Program-made: the position numbers and the translations under genes
Shown here: in pieces, positions 17,069-25,675 of the stretch
How the letters are laid out: every line of letters begins with the position of its first letter
How positions within the stretch are numbered: the first letter of the stretch is position 1
DNA from: UBA4923 sp964606165
GTDB lineage: Bacteria; Bacillota; Clostridia; Saccharofermentanales; DTU023
Assembly: GCA_964606165.1 (NCBI GenBank)
Contig: CAZSFQ010000011.1
Coordinates: 1-53,724, forward strand
Direction: 5' to 3'
DNA: 53,724 bases
The notes under the pieces: model-generated
Databases searched by the model: none
What the model was told of the DNA's origin: nothing
The model's input: the letters and a program-made list of their open reading frames with translations, nothing else

Positions 17069-17965
17069 TCATACAACAGGATTCCTGTCCGGACGGTGCC
17101 GTCTGTTTCCGGTTCCCAAAGACAGGAGCCGCCTGGCGTTTCCACCCAGGATGGCTTCCTTGTCCCGGTCGGAAAGACCGCTCCTTTCAAGGTCGCCTAG
17201 ATAGCGTTGGGGGGAAAGCAGGGGGAAGTCACTGCCAAACAAAATTTTATCGGTCAAATCCAGTGCCCTGACGACATCGTAGACCTGATGACCGTAAAGG
17301 AAGACGGAGGCCGCCGTGTCGTAGTAGACCCGGGCCAGATCCAGCCTGACCTCTTTCATCAGCTCATAGAAGAAGAGGCCGCCTCCCCAATGCGCGAGGA
17401 TGATTTTCAGATCAGGGAAGTTTTGGGCAAAGGTGACCGCCTGCGCCAGACTCGTCCTGGTCTTGCCGGCATAATGGTGGCCGACCGGCTCATTGACATG
17501 GAGCATGACGGGGATGCCCAGGGACGCGCAGGTGCGGCCCAATGCCTTCATCTGCCCTGGTGATTCAAGGGCGAAACCCTGGCCTTCGGGGAAGAGCTCG
17601 CCGACGCCCCGCAAGCCGCTTTCGTATGTGCGCACAAGCTCCTTTTCCGCCTCCGGATGCTGGGGGAGGAGGGTGGAAAAACCGATCAGCCGGTCGGGAT
17701 AGGCCTTGGTTTTTTCGATCACATAATCGTTGACGTAGCGGCAAAGCCCCATGTCACGAAAGCTGAAACCGAAGATGACGGCCTTGTCGAAGCCATTCTC
17801 CTCCATGGCTTCGACAACCTGTTCCGCCGTCGCGAACCGGTTGACGGGACTTTCGCTCAGAAGCTTGAAATAAGGTTCTCTTTTCGCGATTTTCTCCCAG
17901 CCGGCGATCAGATCGGGCGGTGTCACATGAACATGGCTGTCGATCCGCATCGCCTTATCACTCAC
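17069..17965 (-). CDS. Metal-dependent amidohydrolase (Amidohydro_2 family)
   Basis: A TIM-barrel hydrolase of about 298 residues. The N-terminal RIDSHVHV holds the HxH metal pair, IPVMLHVNEP and IILAHWGGG provide further histidines, and LFGSDFPLLSP provides the late aspartate. Such enzymes hydrolyse or decarboxylate small cyclic or aromatic substrates; the substrate is not evident. GTG 17965 overlaps the upstream symporter stop by 8 bases; ATG 17950 with AAGG upstream is an equally good start. The overlap implies co-transcription with the transporter, so it may act on the imported compound. Confidence 0.8.
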   Translation of the reverse strand: MSDKAMRIDSHVHVTPPDLIAGWEKIAKREPYFKLLSESPVNRFATAEQVVEAMEENGFDKAVIFGFSFRDMGLCRYVNDYVIEKTKAYPDRLIGFSTLLPQHPEAEKELVRTYESGLRGVGELFPEGQGFALESPGQMKALGRTCASLGIPVMLHVNEPVGHHYAGKTRTSLAQAVTFAQNFPDLKIILAHWGGGLFFYELMKEVRLDLARVYYDTAASVFLYGHQVYDVVRALDLTDKILFGSDFPLLSPQRYLGDLERSGLSDRDKEAILGGNARRLLSLGTGNRRHRPDRNPVV

Positions 17966-19370
17966 GAAGCGCTTTGACCGGTCTTCTTGTCATGCGGCAG
18001 CCGATGAAGGCAATGGTCGCGTAGAAAAGGCCGACCCCCGCATTCCAAAGAAAGTTGGCCAGGGTCGAACCACGGGCGATGAAGTTGTAATCAATGGGGC
18101 TGATGACCAGGGAAAAGAGACTCATCAGGGCAAATCCCATGGAGAAGTCATTGAGGACAGGCGACTCGTATTCCGGGTCGGTGATCTTCAAAAGGGTCAT
18201 GCCTGTAATCATGACGCCCGTGTTGACTCCCCAGCCCATGATGGCGCGCTCAAAGGGGAAGTCTCCGCGGAAGGTTTTGCGATAGAGCGGAAAGGTCACG
18301 AAATAGGTTCCGACGAAACCGACCACACTCATGATCAAGATGGGGACGATGTAGGCGGAAACGGCCTTGAAGGGCAGGGTCATGATGGCCGCGGTGATGG
18401 CGAGATCCGAGAAGGTCCCCGTAATTCTGGCCTTGACTTTGGTATCGATCAGCCAGTTGAGTTTCAATTTCAGGAGGATGAAATTGACCCCGTACATAAT
18501 CAGGAGCGCGTAAAACCAAACGGGCAGGTAAACGCTGGGCAGCCAGACCCGCATGCGGCCGGCGAGTATGTAGGCAAGGCCTGAGGCGATCAGCATGAGG
18601 GCAAGGTGGACCGTGATGGTCTCAATGGAGGAACCGGCTACGGTTTCCCGGCCCAGGCTCTTCTGCTTGTCAATGTCGGTCGTGTAGCCCTGAAGTGTTT
18701 CCCTGGGGATGGCTCTTGCCTCGCCCAGCAGTTGTGTCTGCCCCTTGCGTGACGCCCGGTTGATGAAATAAATACCCAGGAGCATGCCGCCTATCAGGCC
18801 GATGGTCGCCATGGTCAGGGCAACGCCCTGGGCGGTCTGCCACCAGGGCAGGCCGAAATCCTTCAAGATGCTGCCCACCGCCGTCGCTGTGCCATGTCCG
18901 CCGGCAAAACCCTGGGGCAGTTCATAACCGAAGGTCCGGTACAGGCCTGTTTCCGGCCGGATGGCCGTGATGGCCAGGTTTACCCCATAGCCGATCACAT
19001 ATTGGATGCTCCCTCCGAGAGAGAAAATTCCGGTCATCAGGAGAACAATGGGCGCCATGTCGCGGAGGCGGCGCCGTTTTTTGGCGGGGTCCATGGATGT
19101 ACCCAGGGGTGCCGCCGAGAAAATGGGAACAATCAGGACAACGGGCAGCGCCTCCCAGAGCGCCATCCATTCATCAGGAAAGGAAAGAGGAGCGGCTGTG
19201 CCCCAAAGGGGAGGCCCCAAAAGCAAGCCGATCACGCCGCCGATAACGGACGCCGGCAAAAGCCAGCGGCGGAAAAGCGGTACCTTGGCCCGGAGAAAAG
19301 CTCCCAGGAGTAAAAAGGCTCCGATCACACCGGTCCCGATCAGCATATCCTGCAAGACAGCCGTATTCAC
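17958..19370 (-). CDS. Sodium:glutamate symporter family (ESS/GltS-like)
   Basis: A 470-residue polytopic membrane protein with roughly ten to twelve helices. It shows the GltS-family re-entrant signature GFAGGHGTATAVG near residue 155 and a second related stretch in the C-terminal half (MGWGVNTGVMITGMTLLKI), as expected for two inverted repeats. It probably imports glutamate or another dicarboxylate with sodium. GTG 19370 has GAAGGAAG about 9 bases upstream. Its stop overlaps the start of the amidohydrolase gene. Confidence 0.82.
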   Translation of the reverse strand: MNTAVLQDMLIGTGVIGAFLLLGAFLRAKVPLFRRWLLPASVIGGVIGLLLGPPLWGTAAPLSFPDEWMALWEALPVVLIVPIFSAAPLGTSMDPAKKRRRLRDMAPIVLLMTGIFSLGGSIQYVIGYGVNLAITAIRPETGLYRTFGYELPQGFAGGHGTATAVGSILKDFGLPWWQTAQGVALTMATIGLIGGMLLGIYFINRASRKGQTQLLGEARAIPRETLQGYTTDIDKQKSLGRETVAGSSIETITVHLALMLIASGLAYILAGRMRVWLPSVYLPVWFYALLIMYGVNFILLKLKLNWLIDTKVKARITGTFSDLAITAAIMTLPFKAVSAYIVPILIMSVVGFVGTYFVTFPLYRKTFRGDFPFERAIMGWGVNTGVMITGMTLLKITDPEYESPVLNDFSMGFALMSLFSLVISPIDYNFIARGSTLANFLWNAGVGLFYATIAFIGCRMTRRPVKALRE

Positions 19371-19511
19371 GCTCGCACTTCCTTCTTTCCGGCATTCCAG
19401 GGAATCCGGTTTAATTGATCACTCAATCAAGATAACACGAAAATAAATACGGTGTAGGAGTCAGGCTGTTTGGTAATGAGTGTGCCGGAAGCTGGTCCTC
19501 AAGAAAGCTTG

Positions 19512-19964
19512 TCAGGAAAAGTGAAGCACCATCATGACGTGTTCGACCGGAATGTGGCCGGGGACAAAGGCTTCACCTTCCAGCCGGTAGCCAAGTGTCT
19601 CATAGAAGGCTGTGACACTTGTCCTGGCCATGAGCCGGATGCCGGCTTTGCCGGCTTTTTTGGAGCGCGACTCGAACTCGCGGGCAATGGCGGCGCCGAT
19701 GCCCCGCCTCCTGTACCGGCTGTCAACCGCCATATAGCGCAAGCGGTTGTAAGCCGTTCCATCATCCTGGAGAATGGCCATCCCCACCAATTTATCCCCG
19801 TCAAAGGCGCCGTAGATCAGGTCATCGCCCTCTTTTGACAGGTCATCCTCCGCAATGGAATGACCCCAGGGCCTGCGCAGAATTTCATCACGCAGTCCCA
19901 GTGTTTGCTGGTAATCCGCGCTTCCATAGTGGATGGGACGGTATTCGATGGACATATCCCGCAT
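19512..19964 (-). CDS. GNAT family N-acetyltransferase
   Basis: A 150-residue single-domain GNAT. The acetyl-CoA pyrophosphate loop is RYRRRGIGAAIARE (residues 83-96), preceded by the beta-4 strand LRYMAVDS. The late TSVTAFYETLGYRLEGE stretch is the typical FYExxGF/Y motif. It resembles the ElaA/YjcF type with an N-terminal LRDEILRRPWG. The acceptor substrate is unknown. It is divergent from the cupin gene, with starts 77 bases apart. Confidence 0.85.
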   Translation of the reverse strand: MRDMSIEYRPIHYGSADYQQTLGLRDEILRRPWGHSIAEDDLSKEGDDLIYGAFDGDKLVGMAILQDDGTAYNRLRYMAVDSRYRRRGIGAAIAREFESRSKKAGKAGIRLMARTSVTAFYETLGYRLEGEAFVPGHIPVEHVMMVLHFS

Positions 19965-20040
19965 GATTCACCTCTTCCTCTTCCACTATTTTAACCGATT
20001 TTTCCCCATGGCTGCCTTGATCCTGCTATGCTTAACGAGT

Positions 20041-20352
20041 ATGGAAAACCGGAATTTATTCGAGAATCTATGCTTCGACCCGAAAGAGGAGAAAATCGAA
20101 CGGCTCTTTGAATCAGGCAGGATCCGAATCGAGCGAATCTGTTCATCCGGCCAGTCAGGAGAGATCTACGATCAGGGGGAACACGAATGGGTCATTCTCC
20201 TGGAAGGGCAGGCCGGGATCCTTTTCGTCGACGACGGGGAGACCGTTTCCTTGAAAGACGGCGATCATCTCCTGATTGAGGCGCACAGGCGCCACCGCCT
20301 GACCTTTACTTCGGAGCGCTGCCTTTGGCTTTGTGTTTTTTGGAGTGATTGA
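20041..20352 (+). CDS. Small cupin-domain protein
   Basis: A 103-residue single cupin. The motif-1 region is IYDQGEHEWVILLEGQAGI and motif 2 is LKDGDHLLIEAHRRHRL. This is the pattern of small metal-binding cupins, with H and E ligands partly preserved. ATG 20041 is selected because the longer frame to 19933 lacks cupin-like sequence; the ribosome-binding site is weak. The dacF-like gene starts only 4 bases after its stop, so the two are an operon. Confidence 0.75.
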   Translation: MENRNLFENLCFDPKEEKIERLFESGRIRIERICSSGQSGEIYDQGEHEWVILLEGQAGILFVDDGETVSLKDGDHLLIEAHRRHRLTFTSERCLWLCVFWSD

Positions 20353-20356
20353 CGCC

Positions 20357-21520
20357 GTGAAGAACAGGTCAAAAGTGCCACAGCTCCTCGTCTGGCCGCC
20401 GCTTCTTTTCTTGCTTTTCTTTTTATTTTTCCCCGGGCCAGCCAGAGCAGACGGCCCCGGCCGGGATCAACTGGTCACCGGCCTCATCGATGGCCGGCCC
20501 TTCTCCTTCAGCCTCGATTCGCTCAGGTCAAGAACAGCCTGCCTGCTCGTCTTCCGGGATGGAGAAGGCTTCGACCTCCTGCATTACCGTCAGGATGAGA
20601 AGGTCTATACCGCTTCATTGACTAAAATCATGACGGCCTGGCTGGCTTATGATCTGATGGAAGAAGAGGGTCTCGGCCTCGATGACCGGGTACAGGTTCT
20701 TTCTTCCGACCTGGAAGGTCTCCAGGAGCTCAATGCCTCCCTGGCGGGCTTTGAAGCCGGTGAGTCCGTCACTTACCGGGATCTCTTCCACGGCCTTTTG
20801 ATCAGCTCCGGATGTGACGCCGCCAATACGCTGGCCAGGGTTACGGCGGGCAGTACCGGTGCATTCGTCGTCCTTATGAATGAAAAGGCTGTGACCCTGA
20901 AGCTTGCGGGAACCCGCTATGCCAACGCGACCGGTCTTTTCCATCCGGATAATTACGGAACGGCACGGGATGTGGCTGTCCTGCTGGGACTTGTCCTGGA
21001 AAATCCTTTTTTGCGGGAAGTCATGACCGTTCGGCATTACCGGTCCAAGGCGACCAGTCAGCACCCCCAGGGGATTGACATGCGGCATTACCTGACTTAT
21101 TACAGCCAGGTCACGGGGATCGACAGCAGCTCCATCGAGGGCGGCAAGACCGGTCAGTTGAAAGAATCGGGCTACTGCCTCGCCAGCTTCAAGGAGATCC
21201 AGGGACTGACCTTTGCCTTGTGCACGACAGGGGCGGATAAGCCCGGAGGGCACCTGACCGACCATGTGGCGGTCTACCAGGCTCTGGCTGAACAGTTGCC
21301 CGAGGATAATCTGGCCATCACCGGAATCGGGGATCGTCCGGTGCCAACCCCTCCCCCTGCGGAAAGTGAAGCCGAAGAAAGCGAAGAGCCCGCGGCAGAC
21401 AGAGGGCCGCAAGCTGTCATCAATATGGTTTCTACCCTCCTGCTCGGCACACTTGCCCTGCTTTTGCTCTTCTTGTTCTTTTCCCTGGTGATTAAAAGAA
21501 AAATAGAAAAAGATTTATGA
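20357..21520 (+). CDS. D-alanyl-D-alanine carboxypeptidase (S11 family)
   Basis: A 387-residue penicillin-binding protein. An N-terminal secretion signal (LLVWPPLLFLLFFLFF) leads to the S11 motifs: S87-x-x-K90 in ASLTKIM, S151-G-C153 in SSGCDAAN, and K264-T-G in GGKTGQL. The second motif has Cys where most relatives have Asn; the Streptomyces K15 DD-transpeptidase is a known precedent for SGC. A C-terminal helix (LLLGTLALLLLFLFFSL) anchors it outside the membrane, where it trims peptidoglycan pentapeptides. GTG 20357 has GGAG about 10 bases upstream. It is convergent with, and overlaps by 6 bases, the next gene. Confidence 0.87.
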   Translation: MKNRSKVPQLLVWPPLLFLLFFLFFPGPARADGPGRDQLVTGLIDGRPFSFSLDSLRSRTACLLVFRDGEGFDLLHYRQDEKVYTASLTKIMTAWLAYDLMEEEGLGLDDRVQVLSSDLEGLQELNASLAGFEAGESVTYRDLFHGLLISSGCDAANTLARVTAGSTGAFVVLMNEKAVTLKLAGTRYANATGLFHPDNYGTARDVAVLLGLVLENPFLREVMTVRHYRSKATSQHPQGIDMRHYLTYYSQVTGIDSSSIEGGKTGQLKESGYCLASFKEIQGLTFALCTTGADKPGGHLTDHVAVYQALAEQLPEDNLAITGIGDRPVPTPPPAESEAEESEEPAADRGPQAVINMVSTLLLGTLALLLLFLFFSLVIKRKIEKDL

Positions 21521-22648
21521 AGGCCCTTGGACCCTGGTCTGCCGCCGCGCGCGCTTCGAAAGCCTCAAGGCCGCGACGGCTATAAGGAAGTAGGCCAGGG
21601 CGAAAGCAAACTGAATCACAAGGTCCGTCGTCATGGAGGCCGGCGTGTGAATCCGGAGATTGGCGTGGATGTAGTAGTAAAGAGGGAAGCCTTTGGCGAT
21701 AGTCAGGGCGACCTGGCCCAGGAGGGGCTGCGGCACAAAGGCCCCCGAAAGAAAGGCCATTCCCAAGGATAAAACGGTGCTGACCGCTGTGATGGCCACC
21801 TTGTTGCGGATCAGGCTTGCGATCAGGTGGCTCAGGGCCAGAACGGCCAGAGCGAAGACAAAGAGGTTGAGCAAAATGCTTGCCGTCAGACCGCGGACGA
21901 AAAGTGTCCGGGTGACAGGGAGCGTGGCAAGCAGGAGGACGGTCGAGATTCCAAAGACAATCAAGCCGGATCCCAGCGTCATCCCCAATGCCTGCAAAGG
22001 GGCAGGGTAGGGCGAAAGGGCTGTCCGCGAGCGAAGGCCCGGTTCCGAAAAGGACTGGCCCACAAGGGGCACCAGGGTCGTGGACATGAGCAGCAGGACA
22101 TAGGCGAAGCCCGAGAAAAAGGAAATCCGGGCATCGTCGTCGCTGCCGGCCTCACTGCCTTCCTGGAGAAGAACCTCCATCTCCTGGGCCAGGACCCCAT
22201 GAAATAATGCCTGGTCATAAGAGCCGTCACCGGCCTCAAAGGCTTCCCGATAGCGAAAATAGGTTTCAGCAACGGAAAGCGCAAAATAACCGCCGCTTGT
22301 TGTCCGGTCGGTCAGGGCCCGGGGGGCGGCCTGGCCCGGCTCGAAAAGAAATACGGCGTCATAGCCATGGTCAAAGACCGCTTCCTGCGCTTCTTCGGTC
22401 GAAAACGAAACCAAACTGACCTTGTGACCTGCCTCTTCCAGCCACGAGGCGAAGGCCTCTCCCTCTTCGTGGCCGCCGGCCGGCATTGAAAGGGCGGCAT
22501 TCATGCTGCCGCGCACAAATTGACGGGGCCCCTTCGTCCCCGACCCGGCTCCAATCACCAGGATCAGAATCAAAAATACACCCGCATAAGACAGGATGAT
22601 GAGCCAGTACTTTCGCAAAAGGGCCAGATAGGTTCGAAAGACAATCAT
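21515..22648 (-). CDS. ABC-2 type transporter permease (exporter 2, second subunit)
   Basis: A 377-residue permease: one helix at about residues 15-35 (WLIILSYAGVFLILILVIGA), a soluble outside region to about residue 190, then five or six helices to the C-terminus. ATG 22648 is chosen because GAGGG precedes it and the gene upstream stops 7 bases before. It forms exporter 2 with the next two genes. The C-terminus is basic (SKRARRQTRVQG). The substrate is unknown. Confidence 0.75.
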   Translation of the reverse strand: MIVFRTYLALLRKYWLIILSYAGVFLILILVIGAGSGTKGPRQFVRGSMNAALSMPAGGHEEGEAFASWLEEAGHKVSLVSFSTEEAQEAVFDHGYDAVFLFEPGQAAPRALTDRTTSGGYFALSVAETYFRYREAFEAGDGSYDQALFHGVLAQEMEVLLQEGSEAGSDDDARISFFSGFAYVLLLMSTTLVPLVGQSFSEPGLRSRTALSPYPAPLQALGMTLGSGLIVFGISTVLLLATLPVTRTLFVRGLTASILLNLFVFALAVLALSHLIASLIRNKVAITAVSTVLSLGMAFLSGAFVPQPLLGQVALTIAKGFPLYYYIHANLRIHTPASMTTDLVIQFAFALAYFLIAVAALRLSKRARRQTRVQGPS

Positions 22649-22655
22649 GACGCCC

Positions 22656-23708
22656 TCACAAACTTTTGTACTGCCTTCGGCGTAAAAAGAGAAGCGACGC
22701 GAACCACAAAAGAAGGGCTGCGGCGGCAAGGGCCAGGACGCCGGTGGTGTATTCCCTGGTTGAAGACAGGGCGTTCAGCCTGTAAAGCAGCCGCCCCACC
22801 AGATTGATGGGGTTGCAGCGGTTCAGCCATGGCGCGTGCCGGTCCAGGAAAAGCCGGAGATCGACACCCATCATGCCGCCAAAGGCCCCCAGAACCAGCA
22901 TGACGCCGATCCCGAGCGGGACCTTGGCCTTGGTCGGCCATTTATTCGAGGCACCCACAAAGAGGCCGGCAGCGATACCAAAAAAGCAGGCGACAAGAAG
23001 GAGGAGCAGGGATCGCGGCAGATCGGCCAGGAAGTTAATGCCCCACACATACTTGAGATATAAGGTCAGCAAAACCATCTCAAGAAAAGAGAGCAGGATG
23101 TTGATGAGCGTGCCGGCAGCCATGAAGGAGGGCCGTGAGAGGGGTGTCGTGGAGAGCCTGGCGGCCAGGGGCGACAGGTTGGCCTGCAGGTGGTCAATCA
23201 TGCCGATGCCGGAAAAATAAGAGTAGAGGGAAAACATGGCGACCGTCATGGAAAGGATGCCCATGAGAAGGTCCGTGTCCTGCTGACCGACAGGGAGGGG
23301 GTCTTTGGAAAAGTCGGGCTGGACACCCAGGCGGCCGGCTGCTTCCGCCCTCTTTAATTCGGTGCCTATTTCGCTCAGGATCCTGGCCCCGGCGCTGCTC
23401 TCACGAACCAGGAGCCTGCCGTCCGCCCGAAATATGCCCGTCACTTCTTTCGCCTCAAGCGCCCGGTATGCCTCTTGTGGCTCCATGACCGCCAGATCCA
23501 GCATGTCGATTTCCTGGAGGTAGGCGGTGTAGGGCGAACCTGTCTCCGCCGCCGTGCGGATCGGCTCCATCTTGAGTCCCACGCCGCGAAAGGCGACAGC
23601 CATCATGGTCACTAGAAGAAGCGGATAAATGAAAACCCAAAAAAGCGAGCCTTTGTCTTTTAATGTCAGCTTTCCCCGGATTTTCAGGTGTGAAACAAAC
23701 TGTCCCAT
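22656..23708 (-). CDS. ABC-2 type transporter permease (exporter 2, first subunit)
   Basis: A 350-residue ABC-2 permease: a cytoplasmic N-terminus, helix one (FWVFIYPLLLVTMMAVAF), a short ectodomain, then at least five helices including the LLLLLVACFFGIAAGLFVGAS stretch. ATG 23708 is the likeliest start; TTG 23714 has slightly better spacing from GAGG. The ATPase gene ends 13 bases upstream. Same operon as exporter 2. Confidence 0.75.
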   Translation of the reverse strand: MGQFVSHLKIRGKLTLKDKGSLFWVFIYPLLLVTMMAVAFRGVGLKMEPIRTAAETGSPYTAYLQEIDMLDLAVMEPQEAYRALEAKEVTGIFRADGRLLVRESSAGARILSEIGTELKRAEAAGRLGVQPDFSKDPLPVGQQDTDLLMGILSMTVAMFSLYSYFSGIGMIDHLQANLSPLAARLSTTPLSRPSFMAAGTLINILLSFLEMVLLTLYLKYVWGINFLADLPRSLLLLLVACFFGIAAGLFVGASNKWPTKAKVPLGIGVMLVLGAFGGMMGVDLRLFLDRHAPWLNRCNPINLVGRLLYRLNALSSTREYTTGVLALAAAALLLWFASLLFLRRRQYKSL

Positions 23709-23721
23709 GGCCAAGAAATCC

Positions 23722-24663
23722 TCACTCGCGCAAGGCCTTGCCGGTCAGCGACAGGAAGACGTCATTGAGGGATGGCAACTGGCTGTAAATGGTGGAATAA
23801 GCGATACCCTCCTGCCGCAGGATGTCGATCAGCCTTGCCAGGTGATGGCCGGGGGGCGCCAGCTTGACGGTCAGGCTGCCGGCGTTGCCTGTCAGGTCAA
23901 CGAGGCCGTCAAAGGACCGGCAAAGATCCAGGACCCGGCCCTGGTCCTCTTGTGAGCTGAGCTCAATATGAACCGACTCAGTGGCGTCGATCAGGCCGAT
24001 CAGTTCCTGTAAGGTGCCTGTCGCCATATTGCGCCCCTGGTCGATGATGACGATGCGGTCACACAGATCCTGCGCTTCCTCCAGGTAGTGGGTGGTGTAA
24101 AGTACCGTCGAGCCGTTTTGGTTCAGCTTGCGGACGCCATCCAGAACATAGTTTCGGCTTTGGGCGTCCAGGGCCAGGGTCGGCTCGTCCAGGACGAGAA
24201 ATTCCGGGCTGTGGACGATGCCGCAGGCGATGTTGAGGCGGCGTTTCAGTCCCCCTGAAAGTTTCTTCGCCGCGAATTTCCGGTACTTCTCCAGGCCGGT
24301 AAAGGCGATGGCCTCGTCGGTCATACGCTTTTGCCGGTGCTTGTCTGATTCATAAAGGCCGGCGAAATAACGAAGATTGTCAAGAACGGAAAGTTCTTCG
24401 AAGTAGGCCAGGTCGCTTGGAACCAGTCCAATCCGGCCTTTCAGGCCCGGGTCACGGCTGTCTGGGGACTGACCGTAAACAGAGACTTCCCCTTCGTCGT
24501 AGCGGAGCAGGCCAAGCAGGCAGTTGATGGCGGTTGTCTTGCCTGATCCATTGGGCCCGAGCAGGCCCAGGATCTCCCCTTCTTTGACCTCCAGATCAAA
24601 ATGATCAAGGGCGGTCACCTCTTTATACCGCTTAACAAGGCCCCGCAGCTCACAGATAGCCAT
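23722..24663 (-). CDS. ABC transporter ATP-binding protein (exporter 2)
   Basis: A 313-residue ATPase starting at ATG 24663 behind GGGGGCAGG. Walker A GPNGSGKTT lies at 36-44, signature LSGGLKRR at 135-142, Walker B FLVLDEPT at 155-162 and the switch histidine H192. The Q-loop region reads VPSDLAYFEEL, where the usual glutamine (VPQ) is replaced by serine at about residue 83; this is unusual. After the ATPase core there is a C-terminal extension of about 90 residues, as in DrrA/CcmA-type exporters. It powers the two permeases downstream. Confidence 0.88.
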   Translation of the reverse strand: MAICELRGLVKRYKEVTALDHFDLEVKEGEILGLLGPNGSGKTTAINCLLGLLRYDEGEVSVYGQSPDSRDPGLKGRIGLVPSDLAYFEELSVLDNLRYFAGLYESDKHRQKRMTDEAIAFTGLEKYRKFAAKKLSGGLKRRLNIACGIVHSPEFLVLDEPTLALDAQSRNYVLDGVRKLNQNGSTVLYTTHYLEEAQDLCDRIVIIDQGRNMATGTLQELIGLIDATESVHIELSSQEDQGRVLDLCRSFDGLVDLTGNAGSLTVKLAPPGHHLARLIDILRQEGIAYSTIYSQLPSLNDVFLSLTGKALRE

Positions 24664-24694
24664 CCTGCCTGCCCCCTTTCGCCTGAAGATCTTG

Positions 24695-25597
24695 CTATTC
24701 CGGGTGCTGGCATTCAGCTTCCAGGTCCGGTTCCTCCGGCCTGTTTTCGTAAGCGGACGGGTCATCGGCCAAATCCTGGCCCCGGAAAATGCCTTCGGGA
24801 TCTTCGTCAACAAGCTCGCATAGAGGCATGGACTCTTCCGTGCAGGACAAGCTCTCATCGGCAGACAAGACGGGAGGGTCGAAGGCACTCTCATCCGTCA
24901 GGGGGTGATTTGCGGGCCATTCATCATATTCCGGACTCTCAATCAGATCGAGCCTGGCCACGTAATCGTTCAGCTGGTCGAAGAGCTTTTGGCCCTCCCT
25001 GGCGTAGGCCTGATAGCCGGCGCATATGCTCTCGATGTCTCTTTTCTTTGCGTCTAGGCGTTCCAGATCCCCGCGGGAGTCAGCTTCTTCCTCACGCTGC
25101 TTGGCGCGGAACAAAAACAGTTCTTCTTCCGCTTTTTTCTGGGCGTTGCGGATGATGGCCTCACGCTCGAGACGGGCCTCCGACACGATGTCGTGGGCCC
25201 GGACAAGGAGTTCTTCACGCTTTCGATATTCTGCAAGGCTTTCCTGGAGCGTCTGGACTTCCTTGCGCAGGCGGGCCAGTTCCGTGTCTTCGCTTTCCGC
25301 CGTTTGGCCGTGGGCGAGGGCTGCCATGGGCACTGACCCGGCCGGTTCGGGGGAAACAGGAGTCACGGGCGGGGCCGGATCACCGGCCGCCTTGTCCAGC
25401 TCCCCTTTCATGCGCTCAACTTCCTCATGGGCTTCCCGCACCAGGTCCTCGCATACATCGCGCGCCTTGACCAGCAGATCCTTGATCTTGTCGTAGACAT
25501 CACTTTTGTCATAGCCGAACATGGCTGTTTTAATGTCGAGAGTTTTGACGAAAGAAACCATTTCCCGGTCGAAACGATATTTGACAATAGTATCCAT
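24695..25597 (-). CDS. DivIVA-like coiled-coil protein
   Basis: A 300-residue acidic protein. The segment FGYDKSDVYDKIKDLLVKARD (near residue 27) followed by long helical, heptad-like stretches resembles DivIVA/GpsB-type polar or septal scaffolds, which open with a similar GYxxxDVxxFL pattern. A Pro/Gly-rich gap (about 70-100) splits the N-terminal module from the main coiled coil (about 105-220). The C-terminal 80 residues are acidic and disordered. It has a good AGGAG site. It lies just before exporter 2 on the same strand. The DivIVA link is by resemblance only. Confidence 0.55.
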   Translation of the reverse strand: MDTIVKYRFDREMVSFVKTLDIKTAMFGYDKSDVYDKIKDLLVKARDVCEDLVREAHEEVERMKGELDKAAGDPAPPVTPVSPEPAGSVPMAALAHGQTAESEDTELARLRKEVQTLQESLAEYRKREELLVRAHDIVSEARLEREAIIRNAQKKAEEELFLFRAKQREEEADSRGDLERLDAKKRDIESICAGYQAYAREGQKLFDQLNDYVARLDLIESPEYDEWPANHPLTDESAFDPPVLSADESLSCTEESMPLCELVDEDPEGIFRGQDLADDPSAYENRPEEPDLEAECQHPE

Positions 25598-25675
25598 GGC
25601 TCACTCCTGTGTTGCGGTCAATGCAGATTTGGATTAATCATAACACGAGATGCCCGCCCCCGTGACCGCACAGGC

